Of a stretch of 64,000 bases of DNA, positions 49,654 to 60,612 are shown piece after piece. The stretch lies in contig CM038043.1 of NCBI GenBank assembly GCA_021397845.1, positions 125,842,013 to 125,906,012 of the forward strand, in the 5' to 3' direction. The position numbers and the translations under genes were made by a program. Each line of letters starts with the position of its first letter. Within the stretch, counting starts at the first letter, position 1. This DNA comes from Areca catechu (Eukaryota > Streptophyta > Magnoliopsida > Arecales > Arecaceae). A model generated the notes under the pieces. That model saw nothing but the letters and a program-made list of their open reading frames with translations, did not search any database and was not told where the DNA came from.

Positions 49654-51456
49654 TGCCGATCTCATCGTGGTGGCCTGTAGTTCTTGAACTGGCACCGGTC
49701 TCGGACCGTCTCACCTCGATATCTCCAAGCTTCCGAACTTGCAAAACAGAGTTAGAGACCCTGGCCGGGGTTCCGGCGGGGGCGCTCTGACGGTCAAGTT
49801 AGAGAGCGATGAGATGGAATAGATCCCCTAAGGCGGGTTCCCAAAGGACTCTCGTGCTTAGAGGAGATGTTAATGAAAGAAGTGTGGGGAAGAGTGGAGT
49901 TGATGCCCAGCTCCCTGCACTGAGTTCACCGAGCTCACGCCTCAGGATTCCTTGAGGACTCCCAGGATCGTTCTCTTGGTGTGTATCTCCTTTTTTTTTC
50001 ACCTACCTCCCTGCCTGTTTTTACCATCCTTTTTATATCATCACTTTGCCTCCAGCCCCCCCTCCTCCCCTGGGACTCCCTCCCACTCCTCGCCTTTCTC
50101 CCCCCCTTCCTTTCCTCTTCGGGCCTGGGAACTCAGTGGCCGAACCGCCTCGCCCCTCGTGTGTCATGAGGAAGGGGGGGAGGATACTAGCGAGGCCTTG
50201 GGTCGAGTGCATGAGCTCTCCTTTCGAGGCGTTGACGAAGAGCGCCCAGCCGTTTTGGGCTCCTGCTCGCAAGGATTCCACTTCTCGGTCGCGGGGCCCA
50301 TCCGACTGGTGTAAACGGAGTTTCGCGTGTCACTGCAGCCCGTAATGGTGCCCCCTATGGGGCGCGGCGCGCGCAGCCCAAGTGGCGATCTTGAAACCCG
50401 TGCCCCTACTTCCCCGAGGCTTCGCTGAGTAGGGTTGACCTCGGCCAAGGTGGACCCGTCAGGAGGCGCCACCTGGCGGAGGAGCGGAGAAAGGCTCGAC
50501 TTCGGCCGAGGTGGACCCGTCTCCGGGTGCCACTTGGTGAAGGAGCAGGAGGGTTCGGCTCGACCTCGACGGAGGTGGACCCGTCTCTGGGTGCCACTTG
50601 GCAAAGGAGCGAGGGGCCACCAGCTTCGGCCGAGGTGGACCCCTCTAGGGTGGACACCTGGTAGAGTGGAAAAGAGGTGCTCGACTTTGGCCGAGGTGGA
50701 TCCGTATCCGGATGCCACCTGGCGAAGGAGCAGGAGGGCCCGGCTCGACCTCGACAGAGGTGGACCCGTCTCCGGGCGCCACCTGGCGAGGGAGCGAGGG
50801 GCCGCCAGCTTCGGTTGAGGTGGATCCCTCCTGAGCGGACACCTGGCGGAGCGGTAGAGAGGTGCTCGACTTCGACCGAGATGGATCTGTATCCGGATGC
50901 CACCTGGTGAAGGAGCAGGAGGGCCCGGCTCGATCTCGGCAGAGGTGGACCCGTCTCCGGGCGCCACCTGGCGAGGGAGCGAGGGGCCGCCAGCTTCGGC
51001 CGAGGTGGACCCCTCCTGGGCGGACACCTGGCGGAGCGATAGAGAGGTGCTCGACTTCGGCCGAGGTGGATCCGTCTCCGGATGCCACCTGGCGAAGGAG
51101 CAGGAGGGCCCGGCTCGACCTCGGCAGAGGTCGACCCATCTCCGGGTACCACTTGGCGAGGGAGCGAGGGGCCGCTAGCTTCGGCTGAGGTGGACCCCTC
51201 CTGGGTGGACACCTAGCGGAGCGACAGAGAGGTGCTCGACTTCGGTCGAGGTGGATCCGTCTCCGGATGCCACCTGGCGAAGGAGCAGGAGGGCCCGGCT
51301 CGACCTCGGCAGAGATGGACCCGTCTCCGGATGCCACCTGGCGAAGGAGCAGGAATGCTTCTTCTCGAATGGGGGACCCTTTGAAGAAAAACACGTGGTA
51401 CCGACCATGTCCGCTGGATCTGACACGTGCCCCACGTCAACATAGTAGCCATATCA
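49654..51456 (-). repeat. 3' LTR of element D with higher-order minisatellite
   Basis: On the minus strand it starts TGATATGGCTACTATGTTGA directly after the polypurine tract and ends near GATGAGATCGGCA. Both ends match the LTR of element A in wording and order (A ends GATGATCTAGGTGGCAACA). Length about 1.8 kb, of which half is the 185-bp array. The far edge is uncertain by a few bases. Confidence 0.7.
50435..51360. repeat. 185-bp higher-order minisatellite (64 + 65 + 56 bp subunits)
   Basis: Starts of the repeated CGACTT(C/T)G(G/A) word fall at 50497, 50682, 50867, 51052 and 51237, exactly 185 bases apart. Each period has three related subunits that all carry GAGGTGGA(C/T)CC and a CACCTGG-like core. 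The three long minus-strand frames (249-287 codons) and the shorter plus-strand ones follow from the GC-rich array and are not called genes. Confidence 0.93.
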
Positions 51457-52069
51457 GTTGCCCCCCATCCCCACGTTCTACTGAGGCGTCGTGGCTCGGG
51501 ACGTGGGGATTTAATGTGGAGATGACATGGGGAAGGTGAAAATCTCGCGCCATAATTGCTACGATTCCTATCACCACTTATGTTACGTCCGAGGTCCTAT
51601 GAGAGGCTGCCACGCGTTGCGCTTCTGACGGTCATTAATGTGCCGTTTCAAAAAGGAGGCAGTTTCCATTGAACCGAAGCATCGATGTCGGGCGTGCATC
51701 CATGTGGCGGCCATCTGGTGGCTCGGAACGAAAAGAGGGGTACAACCGCTGTCGATTGAGTTTGAAAAGGAGGGGGACTTTCCGGAAACGAAGTCCCTCC
51801 ACTTTCTCGCACTCCGCCCGCGGTTGCAGTGGGTTTTCCTTCACCTTTCGGGATTGCCATTTCTTTTACACAGAGTATCTCGGTGAGTATCCGTGTCTTC
51901 CTCCCTCTTCCATCTCTCAACCCTAGTGTCCCTTCTGCACTTCTTCTTCTTCCATGGCGCGTCGCCGTCACGTCTCTTCTAACCCGACGAGGTCGGTCCT
52001 TCCCGGCCGAGGATCCATCGCCTTCTTCCTCGGAAGGGGAAGTGATCCCGGACGAGATCCGTAGGCAGC

Positions 52070-52074
52070 TCCAG
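52070..52074. other. Left target-site duplication of element C
   Basis: TCCAG, repeated exactly at 60608-60612 right after the 3' LTR. Five bases is the usual size for Ty3/gypsy integrases. Confidence 0.95.
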
Positions 52075-53313
52075 TGGTGCGGGCACCAGAATCAGAAAGA
52101 GACTCCAACCAATTCAAGCCCATTCCGAATCTTTATGGTTGGACTAGAGAGTCCGGTAACCATTCTTTATTCCAAAGAATCATGTAAGTCCATGTTGGGT
52201 CCTGTAATCTTTCTTTTGAGTCCAAAATAATCATGTAAGTCGAGTCCATGTCAGGTCTAGTCTTAGTCCAATCCAAATGGGTCAACTAGCATCAAGCCTA
52301 AAGAAGACTCACAATGTATACCCCAAATCAAGACCAAAGCCAACTCAATTGGGGACCACATGCCACATCACTTGCGCTACCTCAACTTGGGACCACATGC
52401 CACGTCAAGAGGGGACCACATGCCACCTCACACGCCACCTCACCACAAGAGGGCGCCATCCCAAGTTCAAATTCAAGGAAGTTGGCCAAGGAGGATTTAA
52501 GAAAGAAAATCAGCCCTCACCCCTTATATTACTCCACTTGTTTGGGGATTTGAAATTTCAAAATTTGTAAGGCTTTATTTAAAGCCTTGGACGCCCCTTG
52601 TAAAGAAATTGATGAGTGAATACAAATTTCCAGCAATTTTCTATGTGTTTCTATGTGCCTATGTGGATCTTTGTGCCTAAGTGAACCTCTTCCTCTCCTC
52701 CATCATTTCTTCTCCCTAATCCTTCTCTTTTACTCTTCATCTTCCAAGCAACCCTTTCCTTCAAAGCGAATTAAGGACATCCTCACAAGAAGAAGATCAA
52801 CACCAACACAAGCTTCCACCATGGCGCCAAGGATCATTTCCAACAAACTCTCCTTTTGAGTTCCATCAATCTTCTCACTTCTAATTAAGTTTCTAATCAT
52901 CTTGGTTTCTTTGTTGCAGGGTTCTCTAGGCTCCAGATCCAAGAGGAAGGATTACTTGCTACAAACCAGAAAGTTAGAAGGCCCATCTTATGTGGTATGA
53001 TCTTTCATTTGAGAACCTTAAGAGTGAATCCCTTGTGCTTGAGATTTCAATGCTTGAACTCCTAGTATTTTAAGATCGGGATCATTAAATAGGGCTAGCT
53101 TGACTTGTGTGCGAATTCTAATCTTGTCCTATTTCTTTAAGATTTTGATAGTCCTCCTAGCTGGGTTTAAGTATAAGCATTTAGGGTTTCTTATTTAGAT
53201 CTCCTTGATCTTATATGTTGAATCACTCATATGCAAGTAGGAATTGCTAGTTAAATTTTGGTTAATCTCCTTTAGAGTTACATGTTTGCATCCTCATCAT
53301 GCATATCACACCA
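52075..53313 (+). repeat. 5' LTR of element C
   Basis: 1,239 bp, starting TGGTGCGGGCACCAGAATCA and ending CATATCACACCA. A short inner array of GGGACCACATGCCAC-like words lies at 52340-52445. A CTTATATTA near 52,525 is a possible TATA box, with the transcript start probably 30 bases on. An intron-like GT...TTGCAG pattern is present near 52,919. Confidence 0.95.
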
Positions 53314-53316
53314 ATC

Positions 53317-53333
53317 TTGTATCAGAGCATGGT
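53317..53333 (+). other. Primer-binding site of element C
   Basis: TTGTATCAGAGCATGGT begins four bases after the LTR. It matches the common plant TGGTATCAGAGC type, complementary to the 3' end of initiator tRNA-Met, with one early mismatch. Confidence 0.85.
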
Positions 53334-54702
53334 AGAATAAGTTCCTGATTGCATAGCATTAAGTCCTTGAAGTACTTGGATCGGGGGCGTTACCAGGCCG
53401 TCCGGTCTTAGGAGAAAGTAGGGTTTAAACACCCTCTCTTCCCATTCCACGGGGATCTCCTAAGGCGTGTCGGGGTGTCATTGTGATTGACCCGTGAAAA
53501 AGAAAGCCAAAGGACTTCTTAGATTTCATTTGTGAATTTTGCATTGGGCACGTTCTGTTTTTTTCTGCTTGCTGTATTTTCTGTAGGCTGACTGTAATCC
53601 GCCTGCAACTCCAAAGGCAAGTATCACATTCCTCGTTGGAATATTTTTTTTCCTGTTCCATTTTAAGTTGTTTATCACCGTTTTAAATTTCAATCTGAGA
53701 AAAAAATTACAAAAAAAATGAAAATTCCTGCAGTCCATCAGTGTTATTAAGGTTTCTGTTATGTTCTGTTCCTTTTCATTATCTTCATTTCAGAATCTGC
53801 CTAGAATAGTACAGATTTTATTTTGAAATTTCATTTCATCTGGTATGTCATCTATAAGTTAGGAGTTTTTTGTGATTTTTTAAATTTTTTTGATATTTTT
53901 TTCTGCACTTATCAACACCACTTTTAAACTGCAACACACTACTTCTGCACCTGAAATTTGAAATTTGCATGCATCTCATGGCAAATCAAATTAAGGCATG
54001 AAATTGACATAGGGTCAGGATTTCATCACCTGTCCCTAGCCCAAAAATCACCAAATTGCATATCGACCCAATCCCTAACTAAAATTGATTAGACATTAAT
54101 TGCCCTAGTGGGTTAGGAACATCAATTTGGTCGAGTCCGGGTTATTGTCAACTCATTGTGTCAACTAGTCTTGTGTGTGCCCTATTACTTGGTGTCTAGA
54201 ATTGGGACTAAGGGCTTGGGTGCTGATCCGTCTATCGGGCCAATTCCACCGGGCCTAGGTAGGCCAGAGACAGGATCTCACACTCCCCTTGTTCTAAAAC
54301 CTGGCCAAGTATAGAGTTACTACAATCTAGCTTGCCACCTTGATTAGGCAACTAGCTTGGAACTCTAGGTCCAGTTCAATTCAATTGGGAAAGCTTGTGC
54401 AACCCATTTCCTCATCTATTATTGGAAGCTGGTGTCAAGGATAGAGGTTAAGTGGCTCAAGCCTAAGCGGTTCTTGTGGTTTTTAATTAGGACCCAGTGA
54501 AAGCTGGGGGAACCTCCCACAGACCAACCTCCTGACTGGCCAGTGGAAGAGAGTAGCTGTTGATTTGATTGTATCTAGTCAACTCAGTTTATTTGGACTA
54601 ACTGGTTTAGAAAACTCGTAGTTCGGGTCTGAGTCTAATTGTTTGCATGACAACTAGGTCAGGCACACCTTACCACCCTTCAAAGCCCAACCTAGTTCAT
54701 CC
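53334..54702 (+). other. Long untranslated leader of element C
   Basis: 1.37 kb between the primer-binding site and the gag ATG. It has T-rich runs near 53,640-53,920 and no recognised frame. It probably contains the packaging signal; this is inferred from position only. Confidence 0.65.
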
Positions 54703-56199
54703 ATGGATACTAGTATGGAAAGCCTTATGAGATCTATGATCGAGAAGATGGACTGTTTGGATGCTAAATTTGGTCAGTTCGAGGAAAGGGTAGGAGCCCT
54801 AGAAGAAGCTAGGTTGACCCCAACTGAACCACCTTCACCCAGATTACCTTCAGTTCATCCTAGAGCCCAACGACAGGAACACACACCTGACCCAATTCAA
54901 AGAAGATCGCATCAGGATTATGGTGATCATACTCCAGAGCCATCTCCTAGAAGACCTCACTATGATACTTTTGATCAGGATGATCGGGCCCTAAGGAACA
55001 TCCGTCTAGATGCACCAACCTTTGAGGGAAGCCTAGATCCTAAGGTGTACATAGACTGGGAGGCTGACATGGACCAGTATTTTGACTGGTATGATATGTC
55101 TGAAGAGAGAAGATTTAAGTTTGCCAGAATCAGACTAGTTCGTCAGGCTCGGTTATATTGGGGAAACGTGGAACGCATATCAAGGCAAAGGGGAGATTTA
55201 CCTATAGCAACATGGAGAGATATGAAGAGGAAACTTAGAGAGAAATATCTGCCTATGTCTTATCAGCAAAGGTTATTAGATCAGTGGCAACGATTGACAC
55301 AGGGTAACAAGACCGTTTCTGAATACGTTGCTAAATTTGATGAGTTTGTGATGCGATGCAATGTAGTCGAGTCTGAAGCAGCCACTTTATCAAGGTTTAG
55401 ATTAGGGTTGAATGATGATATAAAAGGGAAACTGTTTTTAAGGGAAGTCCATGATTTAGATCAGGCATACCAAGTTGCCACGGACTATGAGAGGTTTCAA
55501 AGGAGAGCTACATTTAGACGACCTGAATCTATTAGGTTTAACCCTCCTGTTAGCAGGCCTAGCTCAGTCCCTAGTCCCACCAATAGAACAAGGTCCAGCC
55601 CGAATCCAACCCTTAGACCCAATCCGACCACCCCCTTAATTCCTAGAGAAGACAAAGGAAAGAGCCCTGAAGTTCGAGGTGAGAGGGAGCGAGTCTGCTA
55701 TAAGTGTCGTAAACTAGGTCATTTCGTGAGCCAATGTCCCTCTAGAGTCTTACATATAGGGGAGGCAGAAGAAGGTGAATCAGAACCCCTGGAGAATGAT
55801 GAAGAGGAGGTTTATGAAGCAGGGGATTGTTTGGCTGATGAGTATGAAGGAGATGAAGAGAACATAGACTCATCAGATTTACTAGGAGTTGTGAGACGTA
55901 TCATGACACAGACCAAGGAGCAAGAAGACTGGCGTAGAACTAGCATCCTACACACATTTGTTAGGATAGGAGAAAAGGTCTGTAAGATCGTCATCGATAG
56001 TGGAAGCTGTGTCAATGCCATTTCCACTAACACAGCCAAAAGTCTAGGATTACCCATTGTACCACATCCCAATCCATATAAGGTGTCCTGGATCGATTCC
56101 ACTTCTATACCAATCAAGTCAAGATGTCAGGTTCAAGTCCAGCTTCAATCCTATCAGGGAAAGATCTGGTGTGATGTGCTTCCTATGGGTGGTAAGTAG
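54703..56199 (+). CDS. gag-protease of element C (frame break at the end)
   Basis: 498 codons. An N-terminal coiled-coil-like stretch (MEKMDCLDAKFGQFEERVG region) is followed by the gag domain (PTFEGSLDPKVYIDWEADMD, KFARIRLVRQARLYWGNVE, RRKLREKYLP-like motif, VSEYVAKFDEFVMRCNV), a Pro/Ser/Arg linker, and a CCHC knuckle at about residue 332 (CYKCRKLGHFVSQC). Protease follows with VIDSGSCVNAIS, catalytic Asp at about residue 432. The frame stops at 56197 because an extra G in GGGTGGTAAG breaks the reading just before IILGRPW, which lies in the next frame. Confidence 0.88.
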   Translation: MDTSMESLMRSMIEKMDCLDAKFGQFEERVGALEEARLTPTEPPSPRLPSVHPRAQRQEHTPDPIQRRSHQDYGDHTPEPSPRRPHYDTFDQDDRALRNIRLDAPTFEGSLDPKVYIDWEADMDQYFDWYDMSEERRFKFARIRLVRQARLYWGNVERISRQRGDLPIATWRDMKRKLREKYLPMSYQQRLLDQWQRLTQGNKTVSEYVAKFDEFVMRCNVVESEAATLSRFRLGLNDDIKGKLFLREVHDLDQAYQVATDYERFQRRATFRRPESIRFNPPVSRPSSVPSPTNRTRSSPNPTLRPNPTTPLIPREDKGKSPEVRGERERVCYKCRKLGHFVSQCPSRVLHIGEAEEGESEPLENDEEEVYEAGDCLADEYEGDEENIDSSDLLGVVRRIMTQTKEQEDWRRTSILHTFVRIGEKVCKIVIDSGSCVNAISTNTAKSLGLPIVPHPNPYKVSWIDSTSIPIKSRCQVQVQLQSYQGKIWCDVLPMGGK

Positions 56200-57480
56200 C
56201 ATCATCTTAGGCAGGCCATGGCTGTTTGATCATGATGTGACCATCTTTGGTCGATCAAACTCCTGTGCTTTCAATTTCTATGGCAAGAAAATTGTCATTC
56301 ATCCAACCCAGCCTAAGGATAATGTCAAGAGAGGAGCTAGCAGCTTGAAAGATAAGAAGACTGGATTAAATTTAATAGGTGCAAAAGAATTAAAGCAAGA
56401 TATCATGGAGGGAGCACCTATTTGGGTAGTAGCTGCTAAGGAAATTAAGGACCACAGCTCTGTAGAACACCCTCAAGAGGTGGTCCAATTATTGAAAGAA
56501 TTTGAGGATGTGTTTCCAGAAGATCTCCCCGATAACCTTCCACCTTTAAGAGACATACAACATGCAATAGATTTAGTCCCTGGAGCGACTTTACCTAATT
56601 TGCCTCACTATAGGATGAACCCAACTGAACACCAGGAATTGCAAAGGCAAGTGGGTGAACTTCTTAGGAAGGGGTTTATTAAAGAAAGCTTAAGTCCATG
56701 TGCAGTCCCTGCTCTGCTGACCCCTAAGAAAGATGGCACCTGGAGGATGTGTATAGATAGCCGTGCCATTAATAAGATCACTGTAAAGTATAGATTCCCA
56801 ATCCCAAGACTAGACGACATGTTAGATATGATAGCTGGATCGACAATTTTTTCCAAGATAGACCTAAAAAGTGGCTATCACCAGGTTAGGGTTAGGCCTG
56901 GAGACGAATGGAAGACCGCTTTTAAGACTAAAGATGGATTATATGAGTGGTTAGTCATGCCGTTCGGTCTGTCCAATGCACCCAGCACTTTTATGAGAAT
57001 AATGAATCAGGTGTTAAAGGTTTTTATCGGAAGATTTGTAGTGGTCTATTTTGATGATATACTTATATATAGCAAAACAAAGGCAGACCACTTAACCCAC
57101 CTGAAGCAAGTTTGTCAAGTCCTGAGAAAAGATAGTCTCTATGCCAATATCAAGAAGTGTGATTTCCTGACAAATAGAGTTATCTTTCTAGGATTCGTAG
57201 TCACATCTGAAGGGGTGTCCGCTGATCCTGAGAAAATTAAATCCATAGTAGAGTGGCCTACGCCTAAGACTATCCACGACGTCCGTAGTTTCATGGGTTA
57301 TCCACCTTCTATAGAAGGTTTATTAAAGGATTCAGTATGATAGTGGCACCAATCACTGATTGTATTAGGAAGGGAAATTTCGAGTGGACTAAAGCAGCAG
57401 TAAGGCCTTCCTAACAATTAAGGAGAAAATGACACAAGCACCTGTCTTAAGGTTACCCGATTTTACCAAGGTGTTTGAGG
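56190..57480 (+). CDS. Protease end and reverse transcriptase of element C
   Basis: It resumes with VSSIILGRPWLFDHDV in the frame of 56057-57340. RT shows VPALLTPKKDGTWRMCID, YRFPIPRLDDMLD, FSKIDLKSGYHQVRV, MPFGLSNAPSTFMRIMNQVL and the catalytic YFDD near 57,048, followed by FLGFVVTSEGVSADP. A second break at about 57,300 turns the expected STFYRRFIKGFSM into a wrong frame and leads to a stop at 57338. No active-site residue is lost; two small indels separate it from a continuous polyprotein. Confidence 0.88.
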
Positions 57481-59479
57481 TTGCTTGTGATGCTTCTGGA
57501 TCGGAATTGGAGGTGTCTTGAGTCAAGAGAATCACCCAGTAGCATACTTCAGTGAAAAGTTAAATGAGGCGAGACTAAGGTATTCCACGTATGATAAGGA
57601 ACTGTATGCTGTAGTTCAAGCTCTACGATATTGGAGGCATTATCTTCTACCCCACGAGTTTGTCCTGTTCTCTGATCACGAAGCTCTTAGGTTCCTTAGT
57701 TCTCAAAAGAAATTAAACCCTAGGCACGGGAAATGGGTAGAATTCATACAAGCTTACACGTTCGTTTTGAAACATCGTGCCGGTACTGAAAATAGGGTTG
57801 CTGATGCGTTGAGCCACCGTTCTATGTTGTTAACCTCTGTGAGCACTGAAGTAGTAGGGTTCGATAGATTGAAAGATGAATATCCCACATGTCCTGATTT
57901 TGGTCACATCTATCAATCCCTGCAACAAAGACCATCTAGTGAACCTAGTGATTATACACTGTTAGATGGATACCTTTTCAAAGGAAATCAGTTGTGTATT
58001 CCCAAGACCTCTGTTAGGGAATTTCTGATCTGGGAAGTCCATGCTGGAGGTTTAGCAGGACATTTTGGCAGGAACAAAACCATCCTAGCAATGGAAGAAC
58101 AATTTTTTTGGCCTGGTCTTAAAAAGAGCGTTGCCCAGATCGTAGCTCAGTGTCGGACCTGTGCTGTTGCAAAACAGCAAAGACAGAACACCGGTCTGTA
58201 CACGCCCTTACCTGTCCCTGATGGTCCATGGCAAGATATCAGTATGGATTTTGTGGTAGGTCTACCTAAAACTTCTAGGAAACATGACTTTGTTTTCGTG
58301 GTTGTCGATCGTTTCTCCAAAATGGCGCACTTCATCCCGTGTTCTCAAACTTTAGACGCTTCGAAAGTGGCCAAGCTTTTCTTAGATCAGGTGGTTAAGC
58401 TTCATGGTTTACCCAAGACCATTGTGTCAGATAGAGATGTCAAGTTCACTAGCTACTTCTGGAAAACCCTCTGGCACATGTTAGGTACTAAGCTGAAATT
58501 CTCTACGGCCTATCATCCTCAAACCGATGGCCAAACTGAAGTAGTAAACCGAAGCTTAGGAAATCTCTTAAGATGTTTAGTCGGCGACAACCTAGGAAAC
58601 TGGGACTTACTACTTCCTCGCACTGAATTTGCCTACAACAGTTCGATCAATAGGTATATTGGGAAAAGTCCATTCGAAGTGATCCATGGATACAAACCTA
58701 GGAAACCTTTAAACCTAATTCCATTACCAGTACATACACGAATATCTGAGTTTGCTGAGTCATATGCATAGCATGTTAAGGATTTGCACAAGGAGATTAA
58801 TCAGAAGATTCAAACAAGCAATGAACTCTATAGGCATATGGCTAACTCACATAAACGGTTAAAGGAATTTAATGAAGGAGACTCTGTAATGATTAGGCTT
58901 AAACCAGAAAGGTTTTCTCCGGGAACTATGAAGAAACTCCATGCCCGGGGAGCCGGACCCTTCAAAATAATAAAGAAAATTGGACCTAATGCTTATGTAG
59001 TAGACTTACCACCTAGTTATGGCATTAGTTCTACATTTAATGTTTCCGATCTGAAAGAATACAAGGAACCTGCATTAATACCTGATGAACCTTTTGGTCC
59101 TAACACTTCTCTTGAGAGTGAAATGCCAATTGAGTGTCCACCACCAAATATTCCTGAGCGAAAGGAAAGAATTGAAAGGATCTTGGATGACAGATCATCA
59201 CTACTAGAAATAAGGGCTACCAACGCTATCTGGTTCGATGGCAAGGACGTCCTGAATCTGAAGATTCCTGGATCACAAAGAGGACCTACAACAAATCAAC
59301 CCGGATATATTAGAAACTTATCACTCGACAGGGTCGAGTTCCTCCCACCCGGGGAGAATTGGTACGGGCACCAGAATCAGAAAGAGACTCCAACCAATTC
59401 AAGCCCATTCCGAATCTTTATGGTTGGACTAGAGAGTCCGGTAACCTTTCTTTATTTTGAGTCCAAAAGAATCATGTAA
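57481..59479 (+). CDS. RNase H and integrase of element C
   Basis: RNase H: PVAYFSEKLNEARLRYST, YDKELYAVVQALRYWRHYL, FSDHEALRFL and HRAGTENRVADALSHR. Integrase: zinc-binding H-x-H (HAGGLAGHFG) and CRTCAVAK; the core has SMDFVVGLPK, SDRDVKFTSYFWKTLW and YHPQTDGQTEVVNR, which supply the D, D and E. A TAG at 58769 is the only stop, and the same frame continues at 58784 with RLKPERFSPG, GPFKIIKKIG and FNVSDLKEYK. Near 59,170 IERILDDR looks like the start of a chromodomain, but the rest is not typical. The frame runs 120 bases into the 3' LTR. Confidence 0.88.
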
Positions 59480-60607
59480 GTCGAGTCCATGTTGGGTCCT
59501 GTAATCTTTCTTTTGAGTCCAAAATAATCATGTAAGTCGAGTCCATGTCAAGTCTAGTCTTAGTCCAATCCAAATGGATAGCATCAAGCCTAAAGAAGAC
59601 TCACAATGTATACCCCAAATCAAGATCAAAGCCAACTCAATTGGGGACCACATGCCACATCACTTGCGCCACCTCAACTTGGGACCACATGCCACGTCAA
59701 GAGGGGACCACATGCCACCTCACACGCCACCTCACCACAAGAGGGCGCCATCCCAAGTTCAAATTCAAGGAAGTTGGCCAAGGAGGATTTCAAGCAAGAA
59801 AATCAGCCCTCTCCCCTTATATTACTTCACTTGTTTGGGGATTTGAAATTTCAAAATTTGTAAGGCTTTATTTAAAGCCTTGGACACCCCTTGTAAAGAA
59901 ATTGATGAGTGAATACAAATTTCCAGCAATTTTCTATGTGTTTCTATGTGCCTATGTGGATCTTTGTGCCTAAGTGAACCTCTTCCTCTCCTCCATCATT
60001 TCTTCTCCCTAATCCTTCTCTTTTACTCTTCATCTTCCAAGCAATCCTCTTCCTTCAAAGTGAATTAAGGACATCCTCACAAGAAGAAGATCAACACCAA
60101 CACAAGCTTCCACCATGGCGCCAAGGATCATTTCCAACAAACTCTCCTTTTGAGTTCCATCAATCTTCTCACTTCTAATTAAGTTTCTAATCATCTTGGT
60201 TTCTTTGTTGCAGGGTTCTCTAGGCTCCAGATCCAAGAGGAAGGATTACTTGCTACAAACCAGAAAGTTAGAAGGACCATCTTATGTGGTATGATCTTTC
60301 ATTTGAGAACCTTAAGAGTGAATCCCTTGTGCTTGAGATTTCAATGCTTGAACTCCTAGTATTTTAAGATCGGGATCATTAAATAGGGCTAGCTTGACTT
60401 GTGTGCGAATTCTAATCTTGTCCTATTTCTTTAAGATTTTGATAGTCCTCCTAGCTGGGTTTAAGTATAAGCATTTAGGGTTTCTTATTTAGATCTCCTT
60501 GATCTTATATGTTGAATCACTCATATGCAAGTAGGAATTGCTAGTTAAATTTTGGTTAATCTCCTTTAGAGTTACATGTTTGCATCCTCATCATGCATAT
60601 CACACCA
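59360..60607 (+). repeat. 3' LTR of element C
   Basis: 1,248 bp, starting TGGTACGGGCACCAGAATCA and ending CATATCACACCA. It matches the 5' LTR closely by eye, with a handful of indels (an extra 9-15 base block near 59,455, a deletion near 59,578) and scattered single changes. The purine-rich CCGGGGAGAAT just before it is the likely polypurine tract. Confidence 0.95.
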
Positions 60608-60612
60608 TCCAG
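60608..60612. other. Right target-site duplication of element C
   Basis: TCCAG, identical to 52070-52074. Removing the element plus one copy restores the reading frame of the antisense gene of element D. Confidence 0.95.

Larger units (their letters stand above)
52075..60607 (+). mobile_element. Element C: complete CRM-like Ty3/gypsy retrotransposon
   Basis: It has 1.24-kb LTRs, a primer-binding site for initiator tRNA-Met, gag, protease, RT, RNase H and integrase in order, and a perfect TCCAG target duplication. RT and integrase wording (YFDDILIYSK, YHPQTDGQTEVVNRS) is of chromovirus type. The post-integrase segment FNVSDLKEY and the ORF running into the 3' LTR resemble CRM elements. Only a few frame breaks are present. 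The near-identical LTRs make it the youngest large insertion here. Confidence 0.93.

Noticed and set aside
50164..51435. Three long minus-strand frames (249-287 codons) rich in Pro, Ser and Arg
   Set aside because: They lie wholly in or next to the 185-bp minisatellite and simply reflect stop-poor GC-rich repeats; the peptides repeat with the DNA and show no domain.
52653..52859. Small frame with a splice-like TTGCAG downstream, in both LTRs of C
   Set aside because: Part of the LTR and present in both copies; no recognisable peptide.
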